From: Clostridium sp. UBA701 | GTDB lineage: Bacteria; Bacillota; Clostridia; Clostridiales; Clostridiaceae | Reading direction: 5' to 3' | Assembly (NCBI GenBank): GCA_002298125.1 | Contig: DBMJ01000011.1 | Coordinates: forward strand, 124,001 to 188,000 | DNA length: 64,000 bases | Shown: in pieces, positions 8,016-17,235 of the stretch | Layout of the letters: each line of letters begins with the position of its first letter | Numbering within the stretch: the first letter of the stretch is position 1 | Notes under the pieces: model-generated | What the model was told of the DNA's origin: nothing | The model's database searches: none | Seen by the model: only the letters and a program-made list of their open reading frames with translations | Made by a program: the position numbers and the translations under genes

Positions 8016-8615
8016 ATGAGCAAAGTGTTATTTATCAAAGCCGACCCGAAGCCTGATGATCAATCAAATACCTTTCAGTTAGCAAATGCATTCATGGAAG
8101 AATATAAAAAGTGTAATCCTGATGATGAAATTATTACTCTGGATTTATACAAGGAAAAAATTCGTCTTTTAGATGGGCAAATGATATCCGATTTATTCAG
8201 TGGTGTTGAGAGTGAAATGAGGCGGCACGCAAAATTATTTGCAAGTGCAGATAAATATGTAATCGCAGATCCAATGTGGAATTTAAGCATTCCTGCAATT
8301 CTAAAGGCTTATATCGACTACGTAGTTTATGTAGGAATTACCTTTAAGTATACTGAAAATGGACCAGTTGGACTACTAGAAGATAAACCAAGAAAAGCTG
8401 CTCATATTGTTTCAAGAGGGGGTGATTACTCTGGAGGCCCAATATCTCAATATGAAATGGGTGATAGATATATACGTACCATTCTAGGCTTTATGGGAAT
8501 ACATGATATAATTACAGTAACCTTTGAAATGACCAATGTACTTACAGGTGAGACCTTTGAGGACATTAAAAATAAAAGTCATCAGCAAGCAAGAGAAGCA
8601 GCAAATGTTTTTTAA
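8016..8615 (+). CDS. azoR: FMN-dependent NADH-azoreductase
   Basis: Flavodoxin-like quinone/azo reductase of 199 residues (formerly called acyl carrier protein phosphodiesterase). It transfers electrons from NADH through FMN to quinones, azo or nitro compounds in the cytosol. The amino end MSKVLFIKADPKP is the first beta strand and phosphate loop. PMWNLSIPAILKAYIDYV (residues about 86-103) is the family signature that cradles FMN. SRGGDYSGG lies on the isoalloxazine side. A perfect AAGGAGG precedes the ATG by eight bases. It is one of the few plus-strand genes here and is monocistronic, with a clear terminator. Confidence 0.93.
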   Translation: MSKVLFIKADPKPDDQSNTFQLANAFMEEYKKCNPDDEIITLDLYKEKIRLLDGQMISDLFSGVESEMRRHAKLFASADKYVIADPMWNLSIPAILKAYIDYVVYVGITFKYTENGPVGLLEDKPRKAAHIVSRGGDYSGGPISQYEMGDRYIRTILGFMGIHDIITVTFEMTNVLTGETFEDIKNKSHQQAREAANVF

Positions 8616-8646
8616 TCTATGCTCTTTTAATTGAATATCTTATTGT

Positions 8647-8680
8647 AAGATTGCCAATAGTTCCTCCCCTTGGCAATCTT
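8647..8680 (+). terminator. Terminator of azoR
   Basis: AAGATTGCCAA and TTGGCAATCTT form an 11-bp perfect stem with a 12-base loop, followed by ATTTTTC. The minus-strand copy lacks a comparable run, but it may also limit transcription from the hemerythrin side. Confidence 0.85.
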
Positions 8681-8729
8681 ATTTTTCATTAATAAATTTA
8701 TATATCTTCATCTATAGCCTTTTAAATCC

Positions 8730-9287
8730 TTAATCCACATACTTTTTCTCAAGCTTCTCCAAAAGCTTTAAATACTTTTCTTGAATATTTTTTTCACTCA
8801 TAGCTCTTTCGAAATTCTCACACTCCATGTCTATTGTAACTAAGGTTTCTTTACTAAGCTTTCGAGTTGCAAAGGTATATACTGTATTATCTTCCTTATC
8901 AATGTGTCTAGATAATAAGTGAGTATAAGAAACTGCATTTGCTATTATATCTACTTTGCTTTCCTCATCACCTGCCTTAACTCTATCTAAGGCCTTTTCA
9001 AGCTCCTCCATGTACAGTCTTCCAAGGTCATGTTCAACAAGCATTCCAAATTTAATCAAAGACTCAGCCGCTCCTCCAATTTCACTTACCATACGGTTAA
9101 AAAGTATCTTTTCCTCTTTTCCATGGTGGTGATTATCTGCGTAATTTCTTATAAAATCTATAATTTTCATAAAGTCCTCATAATTAACTTCATTACCTTG
9201 TAATACCTTATAGCTTGCTTTTCTAGCTACTATAAGCATTCTTCTAATATATTGATGCTCTTCTATTAATAAGTTAATCCCGTTCAT
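8730..9287 (-). CDS. Hemerythrin (HHE) domain protein
   Basis: A 185-residue four-helix-bundle protein. Candidate di-iron ligands are visible in order: EEHQYIRR near residue 10, the cluster NHHHGKEEKILF near 53-64, LVEHDLGR, and SRHIDKEDNTVY near 130. Such proteins bind oxygen or sense or detoxify NO and redox changes in anaerobes. Genes beside it encode an azoreductase and a flavo-diiron protein, suggesting a local oxygen/NO defence group, although each seems separately transcribed. Length and ligand spacing fit HHE-domain proteins of clostridia. No membrane or extra domain is seen. Confidence 0.9.
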   Translation of the reverse strand: MNGINLLIEEHQYIRRMLIVARKASYKVLQGNEVNYEDFMKIIDFIRNYADNHHHGKEEKILFNRMVSEIGGAAESLIKFGMLVEHDLGRLYMEELEKALDRVKAGDEESKVDIIANAVSYTHLLSRHIDKEDNTVYTFATRKLSKETLVTIDMECENFERAMSEKNIQEKYLKLLEKLEKKYVD

Positions 9288-9425
9288 AAACTCATCTCCT
9301 AATACTTATTTTATACTATAACCTTCGAGTTAAGTATAAGTCCCATCTGAAGCTAAGTTTCTCTAATGTTTTATACCTTATGCAAATTTTTCTTTAAAAA
9401 TTCTAAAAACTCATGAACAAGAAAA

Positions 9426-9445
9426 AGAGAGGATTTCTCCTCTCT
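9426..9445 (-). terminator. Terminator of the flavo-diiron protein gene
   Basis: On the minus strand AGAGAGGA, a four-base loop and TCCTCTCT are followed by TTTTTC, 17 bases beyond the stop. Confidence 0.85.
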
Positions 9446-9461
9446 AACTTTTTAGCAGGTT

Positions 9462-10649
9462 TTATATCTTTTCTGCAATATCCACTCCAAAATCCATACA
9501 TCTCTTTAAGGCTTCTTCATCCGGATTCCATAGCTCCCGTATTCCATCCTGGATTATTTCAAAACCAGCTTCACTTAATTCTTCAGTAATAAACTTTACA
9601 GCCTCACCACTCCAGCCGTAACTTCCAAAAGCCGCTCCTGCTTTTCCTTTAAACTCAAGTCCCTTAACCATCTCTAATATTGAAGCAGTAGATGAAAGAA
9701 TACCTTTGTTAATTGTAGAGGATCCAAATAGAACTATCTTTGACTTAAATATTTCGGTAATTATATCATTTTTATCACCTTTTGATGAATTAAAAAGTTT
9801 TATGGTTATATCATTGTTTGAAGACTTGATACCTTCTGCTATAGCTTCAGCCATCCTTCTTGTTGCATTCCACATAGTGTCGTAGACGATTGTAATCTGA
9901 TTTTCTTTATAATCTTTTGCCCAATCCATATATTTATTTACTATCTGCAGAGGATTTTCGCGCCAGATAATTCCATGACTTGGACAGATCATATTAACTG
10001 GAAGATTAAAGTTTAATATTTCTTCAATTTTTTTAACAACAAGTTTACTGAATGGGCTTAATATGTTTGCATAATATTTTATGGCTTCATTAAACAATTC
10101 TGAATTATCAACCTTATCGTTAAACATATGTTCTGATGCAAAATGTTGGCCAAAGGCGTCATTACTAAACAGAATGTTCTCTCCTGCCATATATGTAAAC
10201 ATGCTATCTGGCCAATGAAGCATTTTTGCTTCTATAAAAATTAATTTATTTTTACCAATATCAAGAGTATCTCCTGTCTTAACTTCAACAAAGTTCCAAT
10301 CCTTGTGATAGTGTCCTCTTAATATTCTTGCACCATTCTTGGTACAGTAGATTGGAGTGTCAGGAATCTCTTTCATTAATTCTAGCAGCGCACCACTGTG
10401 ATCTACTTCGGAATGATTTGCAATTATATAGTCAATTTTATGCAGTTCTATTTCTTTTTTTAAATTTGAAACGAATTTTTTGGAAAAAGGCTGCCATACT
10501 GTGTCTATCAGCACTGTTTTTTCATCCTTAATCAAGTATGAATTATACGAGGAGCCTTTATGTGTAGAATATTCCTCTCCATGAAAGGTACGCAGTTCCC
10601 AATCTATTTTACCAACCCAACTGACATAATTATTTACCTTGAAGCTCAT
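9462..10649 (-). CDS. fprA: Flavo-diiron protein (A-type flavoprotein, oxygen/NO reductase)
   Basis: Two-domain enzyme of 395 residues. The amino-terminal metallo-beta-lactamase-like domain has the di-iron ligand box H79-x-E81-x-D83-H84 (NHSEVDHSG), then MLHWPDSM, FSNDAFGQH and CPSHGIIW with further ligands. The carboxy-terminal flavodoxin domain starts at about residue 250 (ITIVYDTMWNATRRMAEAI binds FMN phosphate; GSSTINKG and FGSYGWSGEA follow). The reaction is reduction of O2 to water or NO to N2O in the cytosol of anaerobes. No fused rubredoxin is present, so an external electron donor is expected. It sits beside the hemerythrin gene, which fits an oxygen-defence role. Confidence 0.95.
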   Translation of the reverse strand: MSFKVNNYVSWVGKIDWELRTFHGEEYSTHKGSSYNSYLIKDEKTVLIDTVWQPFSKKFVSNLKKEIELHKIDYIIANHSEVDHSGALLELMKEIPDTPIYCTKNGARILRGHYHKDWNFVEVKTGDTLDIGKNKLIFIEAKMLHWPDSMFTYMAGENILFSNDAFGQHFASEHMFNDKVDNSELFNEAIKYYANILSPFSKLVVKKIEEILNFNLPVNMICPSHGIIWRENPLQIVNKYMDWAKDYKENQITIVYDTMWNATRRMAEAIAEGIKSSNNDITIKLFNSSKGDKNDIITEIFKSKIVLFGSSTINKGILSSTASILEMVKGLEFKGKAGAAFGSYGWSGEAVKFITEELSEAGFEIIQDGIRELWNPDEEALKRCMDFGVDIAEKI

Positions 10650-10852
10650 AATATTACCCCCTTGTATATTAGTTATGTACTATGGTGAAATTAATTCAAA
10701 TGATGCATTAGTATATTCCGTCATAATTAAGCACAGCATTATTAACTAAATTATAACAAACTTAATTAATTATGCCTATAGATAGTAATGTTATTACGTT
10801 AAATGATCTTGATGGGTATATTAACGACCCTTGCTGGTTCACTCCATAAATA

Positions 10853-12625
10853 TTACTTTCCCCATATTTCTCTCATTTCTTCGCAGCTAAGTAAAAGTTC
10901 TTTTAAGGTACCCTGTGCTTCAATCCGTCCATCCTTAAGCACAATAATATTATCTGCTCTTTGCAGTGCAAGCTTCCTATTTGAAACAGCTATGCAGGTA
11001 GCCTCTTTTCTATGAAATAACCTCTTCCATAATTTAATCTCAGTTTCTACATCCAGGGCACTAGAGATGTCATCAATTATAAATAATTCTGAGTGGTGTG
11101 CATACATCCTGGCTACTGCCAATCTTTGCTTTTGCCCTCCTGATAGCTTTACTCCATTTGATCCTATGGTGGTTATAATACCCTTTTCTAAAGAAGCTAT
11201 ATCTTGATTAAGCACCGCTGAGTGAATTACTTCATCTAAATCGACATCTTTCTCATCTATTCCTAATAGAATATTGTTCTTCACTGTATCACTAAACAAA
11301 TTAGGTATTTGAGAGGTATAGGAGGCTATATGCGGTGTAAAAAACTCTGAAGGATTTTGCACAAGCTCTCCATTCCAATAGATTTCACCACTTTGCTTAG
11401 GTAATAATCCTAAAAAGGCTTTAAGAAAGGTAGTTTTTCCAGAGCCTGTTCTTCCAGTTATAACATTAAAAGTGTTCCTTTTAATACTAAAGCTAACATT
11501 ATATACACCTGCGCTGCTGTTTTTGTAAACATAGGTTAAATTCTTTATTTCTAATGTTTTCAGGCTGTATTGGCAATGATGATTATATTCACCCTTTTTT
11601 ATTTCCCCACTTAAATATAAATCACTATACTCTACAAGCTTCTCCTGCGGCTCCCCCTTTATTACCTCTGTCATCCTTTCAAAGGCAACCCCGGCTTGTT
11701 TATAAGCTGTCATAAATTTACCAATGAAGGTTGTAGAATTAGATACATAAGGAAGGAAATATATGAAAAGTGCAAAGCCGCCTACAGTAAATCCACCAGA
11801 GTTTATGGTTTGAGCCGATAAAAGTAATATTAATCCAGTACCTATGTTTACTACGTTCTCGAAAATTGAGAGAATAGCTTGGTTTAATATTGTATCCTTT
11901 AAAGAGGCTTTATATCTTTCATTATTTAGATTTTTAATATGATTTAGGACATGATTTTCAGCAGATGAAAGCTGTATAGCTTGTACTGAGCTAAGCACTT
12001 CGCCTAGGGTTCCAGTTACACTAGCAGTGGCTTCTCTTGATGCTTTTCTATACTTTTCAACCTTTTTCCTCATAGCCTTGGCCATAACTAATATAGAAGC
12101 TAAGGGTAGAAAAACAAACAATGTTATTTTTACATTTATACTTAACAATATGCCTATTGATATCAGTCCAAATATCATAAAGCCCACACTGTCGATTATT
12201 AAATCGAATGTGCTTTCTACCTCCTCTGTATCATCCCTTAAACAGTTTAGTGCCTCACCTAATGAAACAGGTAATTCTTTACCCTCCGTTTTTTCTAATA
12301 TTAGCTTTAGTATGTTTTTTCTTAGAAGAGAGCCTATATAAAACTTATTAAGCACATCAAATCTTAACCCTGCATACATAGCCAAGGCTCGTACTAATGA
12401 AACCCCAATTAGTAAAGCACATAATCCCCAAAATGCAGAATTTACTGAAGAGTTATTACTTAACACATCAAATATTTCTTTAATAACTAATGCCGGTAGT
12501 AAGAGTGAGCTTTGAAGGAGTACCCATATTAAGCCATTTGCAAAGCTTAATAATGGTTTATACTTTATTAATTCCCAAATAAATACGTAGGTCTTCATCC
12601 CTCTAGGTTTTCCCTTTGCCTCCAT
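10853..12625 (-). CDS. ABC exporter half-transporter, degenerate ATPase site subunit
   Basis: Half-exporter of 590 residues: six-helix membrane domain (about 20-320), then an ATPase domain. Walker A is TGRTGSGKTT and the signature motif LSGGQKQRLA is intact. After Walker B (LFIIDD) the catalytic glutamate is replaced by aspartate, and the H-loop histidine is replaced by asparagine (AVSNRKLAL). That is the pattern of the non-hydrolysing partner in heterodimeric exporters of the LmrCD/TM287-288 type. The start overlaps the stop of the preceding subunit by one base (TAATG), so the two are co-translated. Substrate unknown; multidrug or peptide export is typical. Confidence 0.88.
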   Translation of the reverse strand: MEAKGKPRGMKTYVFIWELIKYKPLLSFANGLIWVLLQSSLLLPALVIKEIFDVLSNNSSVNSAFWGLCALLIGVSLVRALAMYAGLRFDVLNKFYIGSLLRKNILKLILEKTEGKELPVSLGEALNCLRDDTEEVESTFDLIIDSVGFMIFGLISIGILLSINVKITLFVFLPLASILVMAKAMRKKVEKYRKASREATASVTGTLGEVLSSVQAIQLSSAENHVLNHIKNLNNERYKASLKDTILNQAILSIFENVVNIGTGLILLLSAQTINSGGFTVGGFALFIYFLPYVSNSTTFIGKFMTAYKQAGVAFERMTEVIKGEPQEKLVEYSDLYLSGEIKKGEYNHHCQYSLKTLEIKNLTYVYKNSSAGVYNVSFSIKRNTFNVITGRTGSGKTTFLKAFLGLLPKQSGEIYWNGELVQNPSEFFTPHIASYTSQIPNLFSDTVKNNILLGIDEKDVDLDEVIHSAVLNQDIASLEKGIITTIGSNGVKLSGGQKQRLAVARMYAHHSELFIIDDISSALDVETEIKLWKRLFHRKEATCIAVSNRKLALQRADNIIVLKDGRIEAQGTLKELLLSCEEMREIWGK

Positions 12626-14370
12626 TATACAAGCACCTCCTCTATTCCTTTTTCTAATAATTTATAAAACTTTGAGTCTTTGTCATGCAATAAATCCTCT
12701 CTATTTCCATACTCAATAATGGCCCCATTTTCTAAGATTAAAATATCATCTGCTATTTCAACAGTGGATAATCTATGAGCAATTATTATACATGTCCTAT
12801 TTTCTAGAAGCTTTTTCAATGGCTTTTCCATAAGTTTCTCTGTGGCTGGATCCAATCTTGAGGAGGCTTCATCCAATATTACTAAGCCTGGCTGCTTTAA
12901 AAATACCCTTATAAAAGCTAATAGCTGAGCCTCACCAGCTGACAGCCCTAAACCATCAGCCCCAATCATGGTATCTAAGCCCTGCGGTAGCCTTTTATAC
13001 CATATTTTTAGTCCTATGTCATCAATAATATTAAGAATGTGTTCATCCTTTATGTCTGTATTAAATAAAGTTATATTGTCTCTTACCGTTGCACAAAAAA
13101 TTTGAACATCCTGTGTTACATAAGCAACCTGCTTCCTTAGGCTCTGCAGTTTAAGCTTATTAATTCCTCTTTCATCAAACAGAACCTCCCCACCTTGTGG
13201 GTCATATAACCTAGCAATCAACCTTGCTAATGTAGTTTTCCCACTGCCTGTTCTCCCTAGAATACCAATAATTTTACCCTTGGGAACCTTGAAAGATATC
13301 TCCCTTAGCACCTGATTTCCATCCTCATATTGAAAAGAAATATTTCTCACATTAATGGAGAAAGCTCCAACGCAACTTAACTCCTCAACTCCATCAATTA
13401 GCTTTGACTTTAAGGTAAATAACTCTTCAATTCTTTCAATGCTGGCTCCAGCTTTTTGTAAGTCCTCTAACTGAAATCTTATTTGGTCAATAGGTCTTCT
13501 AAGCAACTCTGTATAATTAAATATCATATAAACTGTTCCTAGGGATATTAGACCCTTTGTCCATAAATATCCACCTACCCCTAATGAAAGAGCACCTCCC
13601 ATTGCAAACAGTACTAAAGAGGAGGCAACCATTCTATAAAACATTAATTCTGACCTCAACTGAATTGCATAAAATTTCCTTAAAAAACTGTGGTAACAAT
13701 AAATAAAGTACCCAACAGCACCAAGGGAACGAATATCTTCCCTGTTATGAATATTCTCCCCAAGTAATCCATAAAACTCTGTAGTAACTCTTCTATTTTC
13801 AATATATACTGACACTGCTTTTTTTTGAATATATGTAAACACAAACAATGCTAATAACACAAATATAGATATGGGAATTCCAATAAGCATACTCTCCCTA
13901 AAAAGCATGACAAGTATGCCAATTATAAGTACCACACTATTTAAGATATTTGGCAAAAGCTTAGAAAAAAAATTAAATAGAGTTTTTACATCACCATCTA
14001 TTCTTTCAAGCATTTCTCCCGGCTTATGGCTTTTGTGAAAATTCATGTCTAAGCTCAAGGCTTTTTCTATTAGATCAATTCTTAACTCATTTGTTGTATT
14101 CCAACCAACTACTTGAGATGCATAAGTTGAAGTTAGAGATAATAACTGCTGAAAAATCGCTGCCCCAATAAAAGCTAATGCCTCGTATATCAATGCTATT
14201 ACAGATGCTCCATTTACAGCCTTATCTATGAAGGAGCCTAAAATCCGAGGCATGATTAGCTGCAAAGCTACACTAATAGCTAATATAGAACCTAACAATA
14301 TAGCATGGAATTTTAAATGTTTTAGGTATTTTAATAAAAGTTTAATGTATGAAGTAATTTCATTTTTCAT
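12625..14370 (-). CDS. ABC exporter half-transporter, catalytic-site subunit
   Basis: First gene of the pair (581 residues), with an amino-terminal membrane domain of six predicted helices and a carboxy-terminal ATPase. Walker A is LGRTGSGKTTLA, Walker B LVILDE keeps the catalytic glutamate, and the H-loop IIAHRLST is intact. Its signature motif reads LSAGEAQLL instead of LSGGQ. In a heterodimer this weak signature faces the degenerate Walker sites of the partner, so the two genes complement each other exactly: one consensus site and one non-consensus site. No regulator is directly attached; the small regulator at 14.6-14.8 kb lies upstream in the same direction but has its own terminator. 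Confidence 0.9.
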   Translation of the reverse strand: MKNEITSYIKLLLKYLKHLKFHAILLGSILAISVALQLIMPRILGSFIDKAVNGASVIALIYEALAFIGAAIFQQLLSLTSTYASQVVGWNTTNELRIDLIEKALSLDMNFHKSHKPGEMLERIDGDVKTLFNFFSKLLPNILNSVVLIIGILVMLFRESMLIGIPISIFVLLALFVFTYIQKKAVSVYIENRRVTTEFYGLLGENIHNREDIRSLGAVGYFIYCYHSFLRKFYAIQLRSELMFYRMVASSLVLFAMGGALSLGVGGYLWTKGLISLGTVYMIFNYTELLRRPIDQIRFQLEDLQKAGASIERIEELFTLKSKLIDGVEELSCVGAFSINVRNISFQYEDGNQVLREISFKVPKGKIIGILGRTGSGKTTLARLIARLYDPQGGEVLFDERGINKLKLQSLRKQVAYVTQDVQIFCATVRDNITLFNTDIKDEHILNIIDDIGLKIWYKRLPQGLDTMIGADGLGLSAGEAQLLAFIRVFLKQPGLVILDEASSRLDPATEKLMEKPLKKLLENRTCIIIAHRLSTVEIADDILILENGAIIEYGNREDLLHDKDSKFYKLLEKGIEEVLV

Positions 14371-14506
14371 TTGCTTTCCCCCCAGACCTTGACGTTACAA
14401 CCAATGTATTGATTTGCATGCAATACAAGTTTAACACCCGCAGGGTACTGCACATAGCCCATAGATAGTTATGAATTGAGTTTGAGCACTTTTTTATTAA
14501 CATAAA

Positions 14507-14552
14507 AAAGATACTCAGTTACCAAATAGATATTTAACAACTGAGTATCTTT
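14507..14552 (-). terminator. Terminator after the small CD3324-type regulator
   Basis: AAAGATACTCAGTT pairs perfectly with AACTGAGTATCTTT (14 bp) and runs into TTTTATG on the minus strand, directly after the stop of the 14.6-kb gene. Confidence 0.85.
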
Positions 14553-14554
14553 AT

Positions 14555-14833
14555 TTACGAACCTGATATTTTCTCTTTGCTTATTATTCTTCTTATACTT
14601 TTTTCTGAAAGATAATATTGTTCAGCTAGCTCTATAACATTTGCACCAGCAATATGTTTCTTAAATATTTCAACATTTCTCTCTTTAAGGCAATTTCTTG
14701 TTCCCTTTTTCTCACCCCAGGACTTCTCATTGCCGTTTTTCCTAGGAATGTATAAATATTCTCCATCCACATATTCTTGAATTAATTTTATTACTTCTTC
14801 CGGCAACACATTTTGTGCTTTAAAATAACCCAT
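14555..14833 (-). CDS. Small helix-turn-helix protein, CD3324-like family
   Basis: 92 residues from the ATG at 14833, chosen because GGAGGAGCAAGGAA lies just upstream; an in-frame ATG at 14896 lacks such a site. The product begins MGYFKAQNVLPEEVIKLIQ, then YVDGEYLYIPRKNGN and KSWGEKKGTR, a pattern I know from a small clostridial family of Mor-activator-like DNA-binding proteins. NVIELAEQYYLSEKSIRRII is a helix-turn-helix. It is probably a transcription regulator. Targets are unknown; the ABC exporter just downstream is a candidate by position only. Confidence 0.75.
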   Translation of the reverse strand: MGYFKAQNVLPEEVIKLIQEYVDGEYLYIPRKNGNEKSWGEKKGTRNCLKERNVEIFKKHIAGANVIELAEQYYLSEKSIRRIISKEKISGS

Positions 14834-15088
14834 TTCCTTGCTCCTCCTGATATAAACATTGGGATTGAAGCAAAGACTACTTATAAAGTAAATCAATGTG
14901 TTACATGAGTCTAAATCTTATTTACAAAGTTTTTATTCATAATATTCTTTCTAAATAAGCTCCAAGTAAAGCATAACTTACTTTTGATTAGTAGTCTTTG
15001 CTTGGAGCGTCTTCTATAGGTATACACTCTTTAAAGGTATTCATGACAGCACCTCTTTTTCTTCATTAGTTTTACAATACTTTCCTTA

Positions 15089-15363
15089 TCATTTTAACAT
15101 TTTATGAGGTAATTGTAAATATTTAAGCTTGTAATAGATAGTATAATTCTTAGACTGAGGCTCCCACATTTTTGCATATAGCGGCCATCTTGAAAGTAGC
15201 TTATCGTTACTGCTTATTCCTGCAATCTTTCCATCTTTCATAACCACAATACGGTTAGCAAATTAAACAGAGCCCAGCATATGGGTTACTATCATTACAT
15301 CCTTGTCCCTTGCAATCTCTACAAAGCTTTCATATATCTTTGTCTCTTCAATAGGATTGCATC
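15089..15363 (-). pseudogene. C-terminal remnant of an ABC transporter ATPase
   Basis: In one minus-strand frame the sequence reads NPIEETKIYESFVEIARDKD, then VMIVTHMLGSV, a TAA stop, FANRIVVMKDGKIAGISSND and LLSRWPLYAKMWEPQSKNY before a TGA at 15089. This is the post-Walker-B part of an exporter ATPase, with the H-loop TH and the family ending YAKMW. The Walker motifs and membrane domain are missing and a nonsense codon lies inside, so it is a decayed relic. It does not match the intact exporter pair at 10.9-14.4 kb closely enough to be a simple recent duplicate by eye. Confidence 0.75.
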
Positions 15364-15698
15364 CTTAAAAGTTAGTAGTATAAATATACCCTTTCACTAA
15401 AATAAGCAATTTATAGTACACAATACCCCACCATGATGTCATAATCACTAAGTTTGAATATTACTAAAACAAAAGATGTAGACTCAAAAGCACAGCTCGA
15501 CATTGACAATTTCCACTAACGTTTTGCATTCCAGTACCGCCTTAGACTTAGATAGCTATTATCTTAGGCTGAGGCGGTGGTTTTGTCCATATTTTCATGG
15601 CAAAGCGAATTAGAATTTTTTGTTATGTGATGTTTCACACGGAAAGTTCCTATAGCCATAAGATTATGGGGAAAATTTATTCATACAGTAAGTTTCTA
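15364..15698. other. Intergenic region between ABC remnant and DUF2812 cassette
   Basis: 335 bases with no convincing ORF. The right part holds the attC-like palindrome at 15514-15628. The left part is AT-rich and unremarkable. Confidence 0.5.
15514..15628 (-). repeat. attC-like site E
   Basis: Minus strand: ACATAACAAAAAATTC at the start and GCAAAACGTTAGTGG at the end. The centre is a long hairpin in which ACCGCCT pairs with AGGCGGT. It follows the DUF2812 gene. The outer L boxes match less well than in sites A and D, so it may be a recombined or decayed site. Confidence 0.6.
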
Positions 15699-16229
15699 TT
15701 ATTTTCCTTTTTTTATTCTGTCAGCGTAAGACCCATCATCATATTCTAATGAATACTTCTTAAAAGAAGAAGCAGCTATGAAAAATATGGAACTACATAA
15801 ATAAAATAATACGGAAGATAATCCAAACAAACTGTTTACTGTCGATGCTAATACTGTTTGAGAAGAACCCAGACAAATATAACATACACCTAAAGCTACA
15901 TATGAATTATATTTTTTCATCAATATCTTATATTTTATATATTTGTCAGTATAAACCTGAATGTCCCCCTTTGATACATCTTTTCTAAATAATGCCCAGG
16001 ATGATGAATTACATACAAATTCTATATCACTGTCTGTAATCTGTTTTCTTATATCGCCCAATTCCTTTTTACTCTTATCAAAATATATGTACTCGTAATT
16101 ATATTCACAAGCGCACTCTTCAAATATATAACGTAAGCCATTCGTATAAAGAAGCTTCCATCCCTTCTGTTGGGCAAGCCAGTTCTGCTCAGTTTTTATA
16201 TTCATAAACAATTTCATTACCTTTTTCAT
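15699..16229 (-). CDS. DUF2812-type membrane protein (cassette gene)
   Basis: 176 residues with a GGAGG ribosome binding site seven bases before ATG. The amino half has the DUF2812 pattern EQNWLAQQKGWKLLYTNGLRYIFEE. The carboxy half carries two membrane helices (SYVALGVCYICLGSSQTV and LFGLSSVLFYLCSSIFFIA). DUF2812 proteins in clostridia often pair with PadR-type regulators, but none is beside it here. Function is unknown. It is the last gene in the cassette-like series and is followed by site E. Low GC is similar to its neighbours. Confidence 0.7.
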   Translation of the reverse strand: MKKVMKLFMNIKTEQNWLAQQKGWKLLYTNGLRYIFEECACEYNYEYIYFDKSKKELGDIRKQITDSDIEFVCNSSSWALFRKDVSKGDIQVYTDKYIKYKILMKKYNSYVALGVCYICLGSSQTVLASTVNSLFGLSSVLFYLCSSIFFIAASSFKKYSLEYDDGSYADRIKKGK

Positions 16230-16286
16230 ATTTTCCTCCTGATAAAATATAAATTAACTCTTTTTAAAAAACTAGTGTGTAATGTC

Positions 16287-16412
16287 ACATAACGTCTCGC
16301 ATTCAAGACGTTCCTGAACCTAGCCAGACCTGGCTTGGTGAAGGAATATGCTTTGGCTATTTCGAAGGCTTGACCTTATACAGGCAAAGCGAAGTTGAAT
16401 GCATTGTTATCT
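16287..16412 (-). repeat. attC-like site D
   Basis: Minus strand: AGATAACAATGCATTCAACTT at the start and AACGTCTTGAATGCGAGACG at the end followed by TTATGTG. GCATTCAA in the left arm pairs with TTGAATGC in the right arm. The centre GAACC-AGCCAGACCTGGCT is almost identical to that of site B, although the genes beside them are unrelated. Confidence 0.72.
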
Positions 16413-16512
16413 GTAGGAACAATATATCCTTTCATGACTTTCTATAACATTTAGATTCACAATAGATATATTAATTAAAATTTATATACTTTGAATTATG
16501 CTCATAGTGTAA

Positions 16513-17025
16513 CTATTCAACTATGCCTTCCACTAATCCGTACATTCGATAAAAGGCCAACCCATTTTTATTTTGTAGCATGCAAGATAGAGAGACATAT
16601 TCGTAGTCACTATTTGAAAAAATATTATTAAAAGCATGTGTTAATAAGTATGTACCATATCCTAATCGCTGATAATCAGGTTTAACTACTAGTTTATCCA
16701 CAATATTTCCGTTAAACCAATAAAGCCCTATAAGTTCGTTTGCTTTCCAAAAAGATTTGAAGGAATCAATAAAGTAGCGCTTTCTACTTAAATCATGCAT
16801 ATATTTTATTGTATCATCCAAATTACTCGATGGAACTTGAAAACTAAAAGCATTATTCAATAACATACAATAGTCCTTGATTAGGCCTATATCAAACATA
16901 TTCTCAATTAATATAAGTTCATTTAATTTTTTATCAAAGTCTTTTCTATAAAGAATAAACTCTTGACAAATCCAAGGATTATCTGGATCAAAGATATAAC
17001 CTGTTGTATTGATAACTAACACCAC
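16513..17025 (-). CDS. GNAT-family N-acetyltransferase (cassette gene; start codon uncertain)
   Basis: About 170 residues. The acetyl-CoA binding motif A is VVKPDYQRLGYGTYLL near residues 116-131. It is followed by ALSCMLQNKNGLAFYRMYGL-like sequence (read as SLSCMLQNKNGLAFYRMYG), typical of GNAT motif B. Substrate unknown. The only possible starts upstream are GTG codons inside the AGGTGGTG ribosome-binding region. At the spacing where the VOC gene has its ATG, this gene reads ATC (17011-17013). The leaders of the two genes are otherwise nearly identical, so the original ATG may be mutated and expression doubtful. Followed by site D. Confidence 0.72.
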   Translation of the reverse strand: MVLVINTTGYIFDPDNPWICQEFILYRKDFDKKLNELILIENMFDIGLIKDYCMLLNNAFSFQVPSSNLDDTIKYMHDLSRKRYFIDSFKSFWKANELIGLYWFNGNIVDKLVVKPDYQRLGYGTYLLTHAFNNIFSNSDYEYVSLSCMLQNKNGLAFYRMYGLVEGIVE

Positions 17026-17121
17026 CTAATATAAACATCTTAACTAACTTATTTTTTACTTTTATAACTCTTGATTTTGTAATTTAACTTAAAATTTTAC
17101 ACTGAAATTATATTGCTCTTT

Positions 17122-17234
17122 CACATAACGTTGCTAATTCTCAACACCGAGAAGTTTAGCGAGACTTCGCTTTGCTTCGCAGGTGTAGGTTGGCTGTCGT
17201 TTAAGCCAAGCTGAATGGGAATTTTTTGTTATAT
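17122..17234 (-). repeat. attC-like site C
   Basis: Minus strand: ATATAACAAAAAATTCCCA at the start and TTGAGAATTAGCAACG then TTATGTG at the end, with AATTC/GAATT arms. The centre contains GAAGC/GCTTC-type inner repeats. It shares the AACAAAAAATTC start with site E and the ACGTTATGTG end with site D. Confidence 0.65.
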
Positions 17235-17235
17235 G

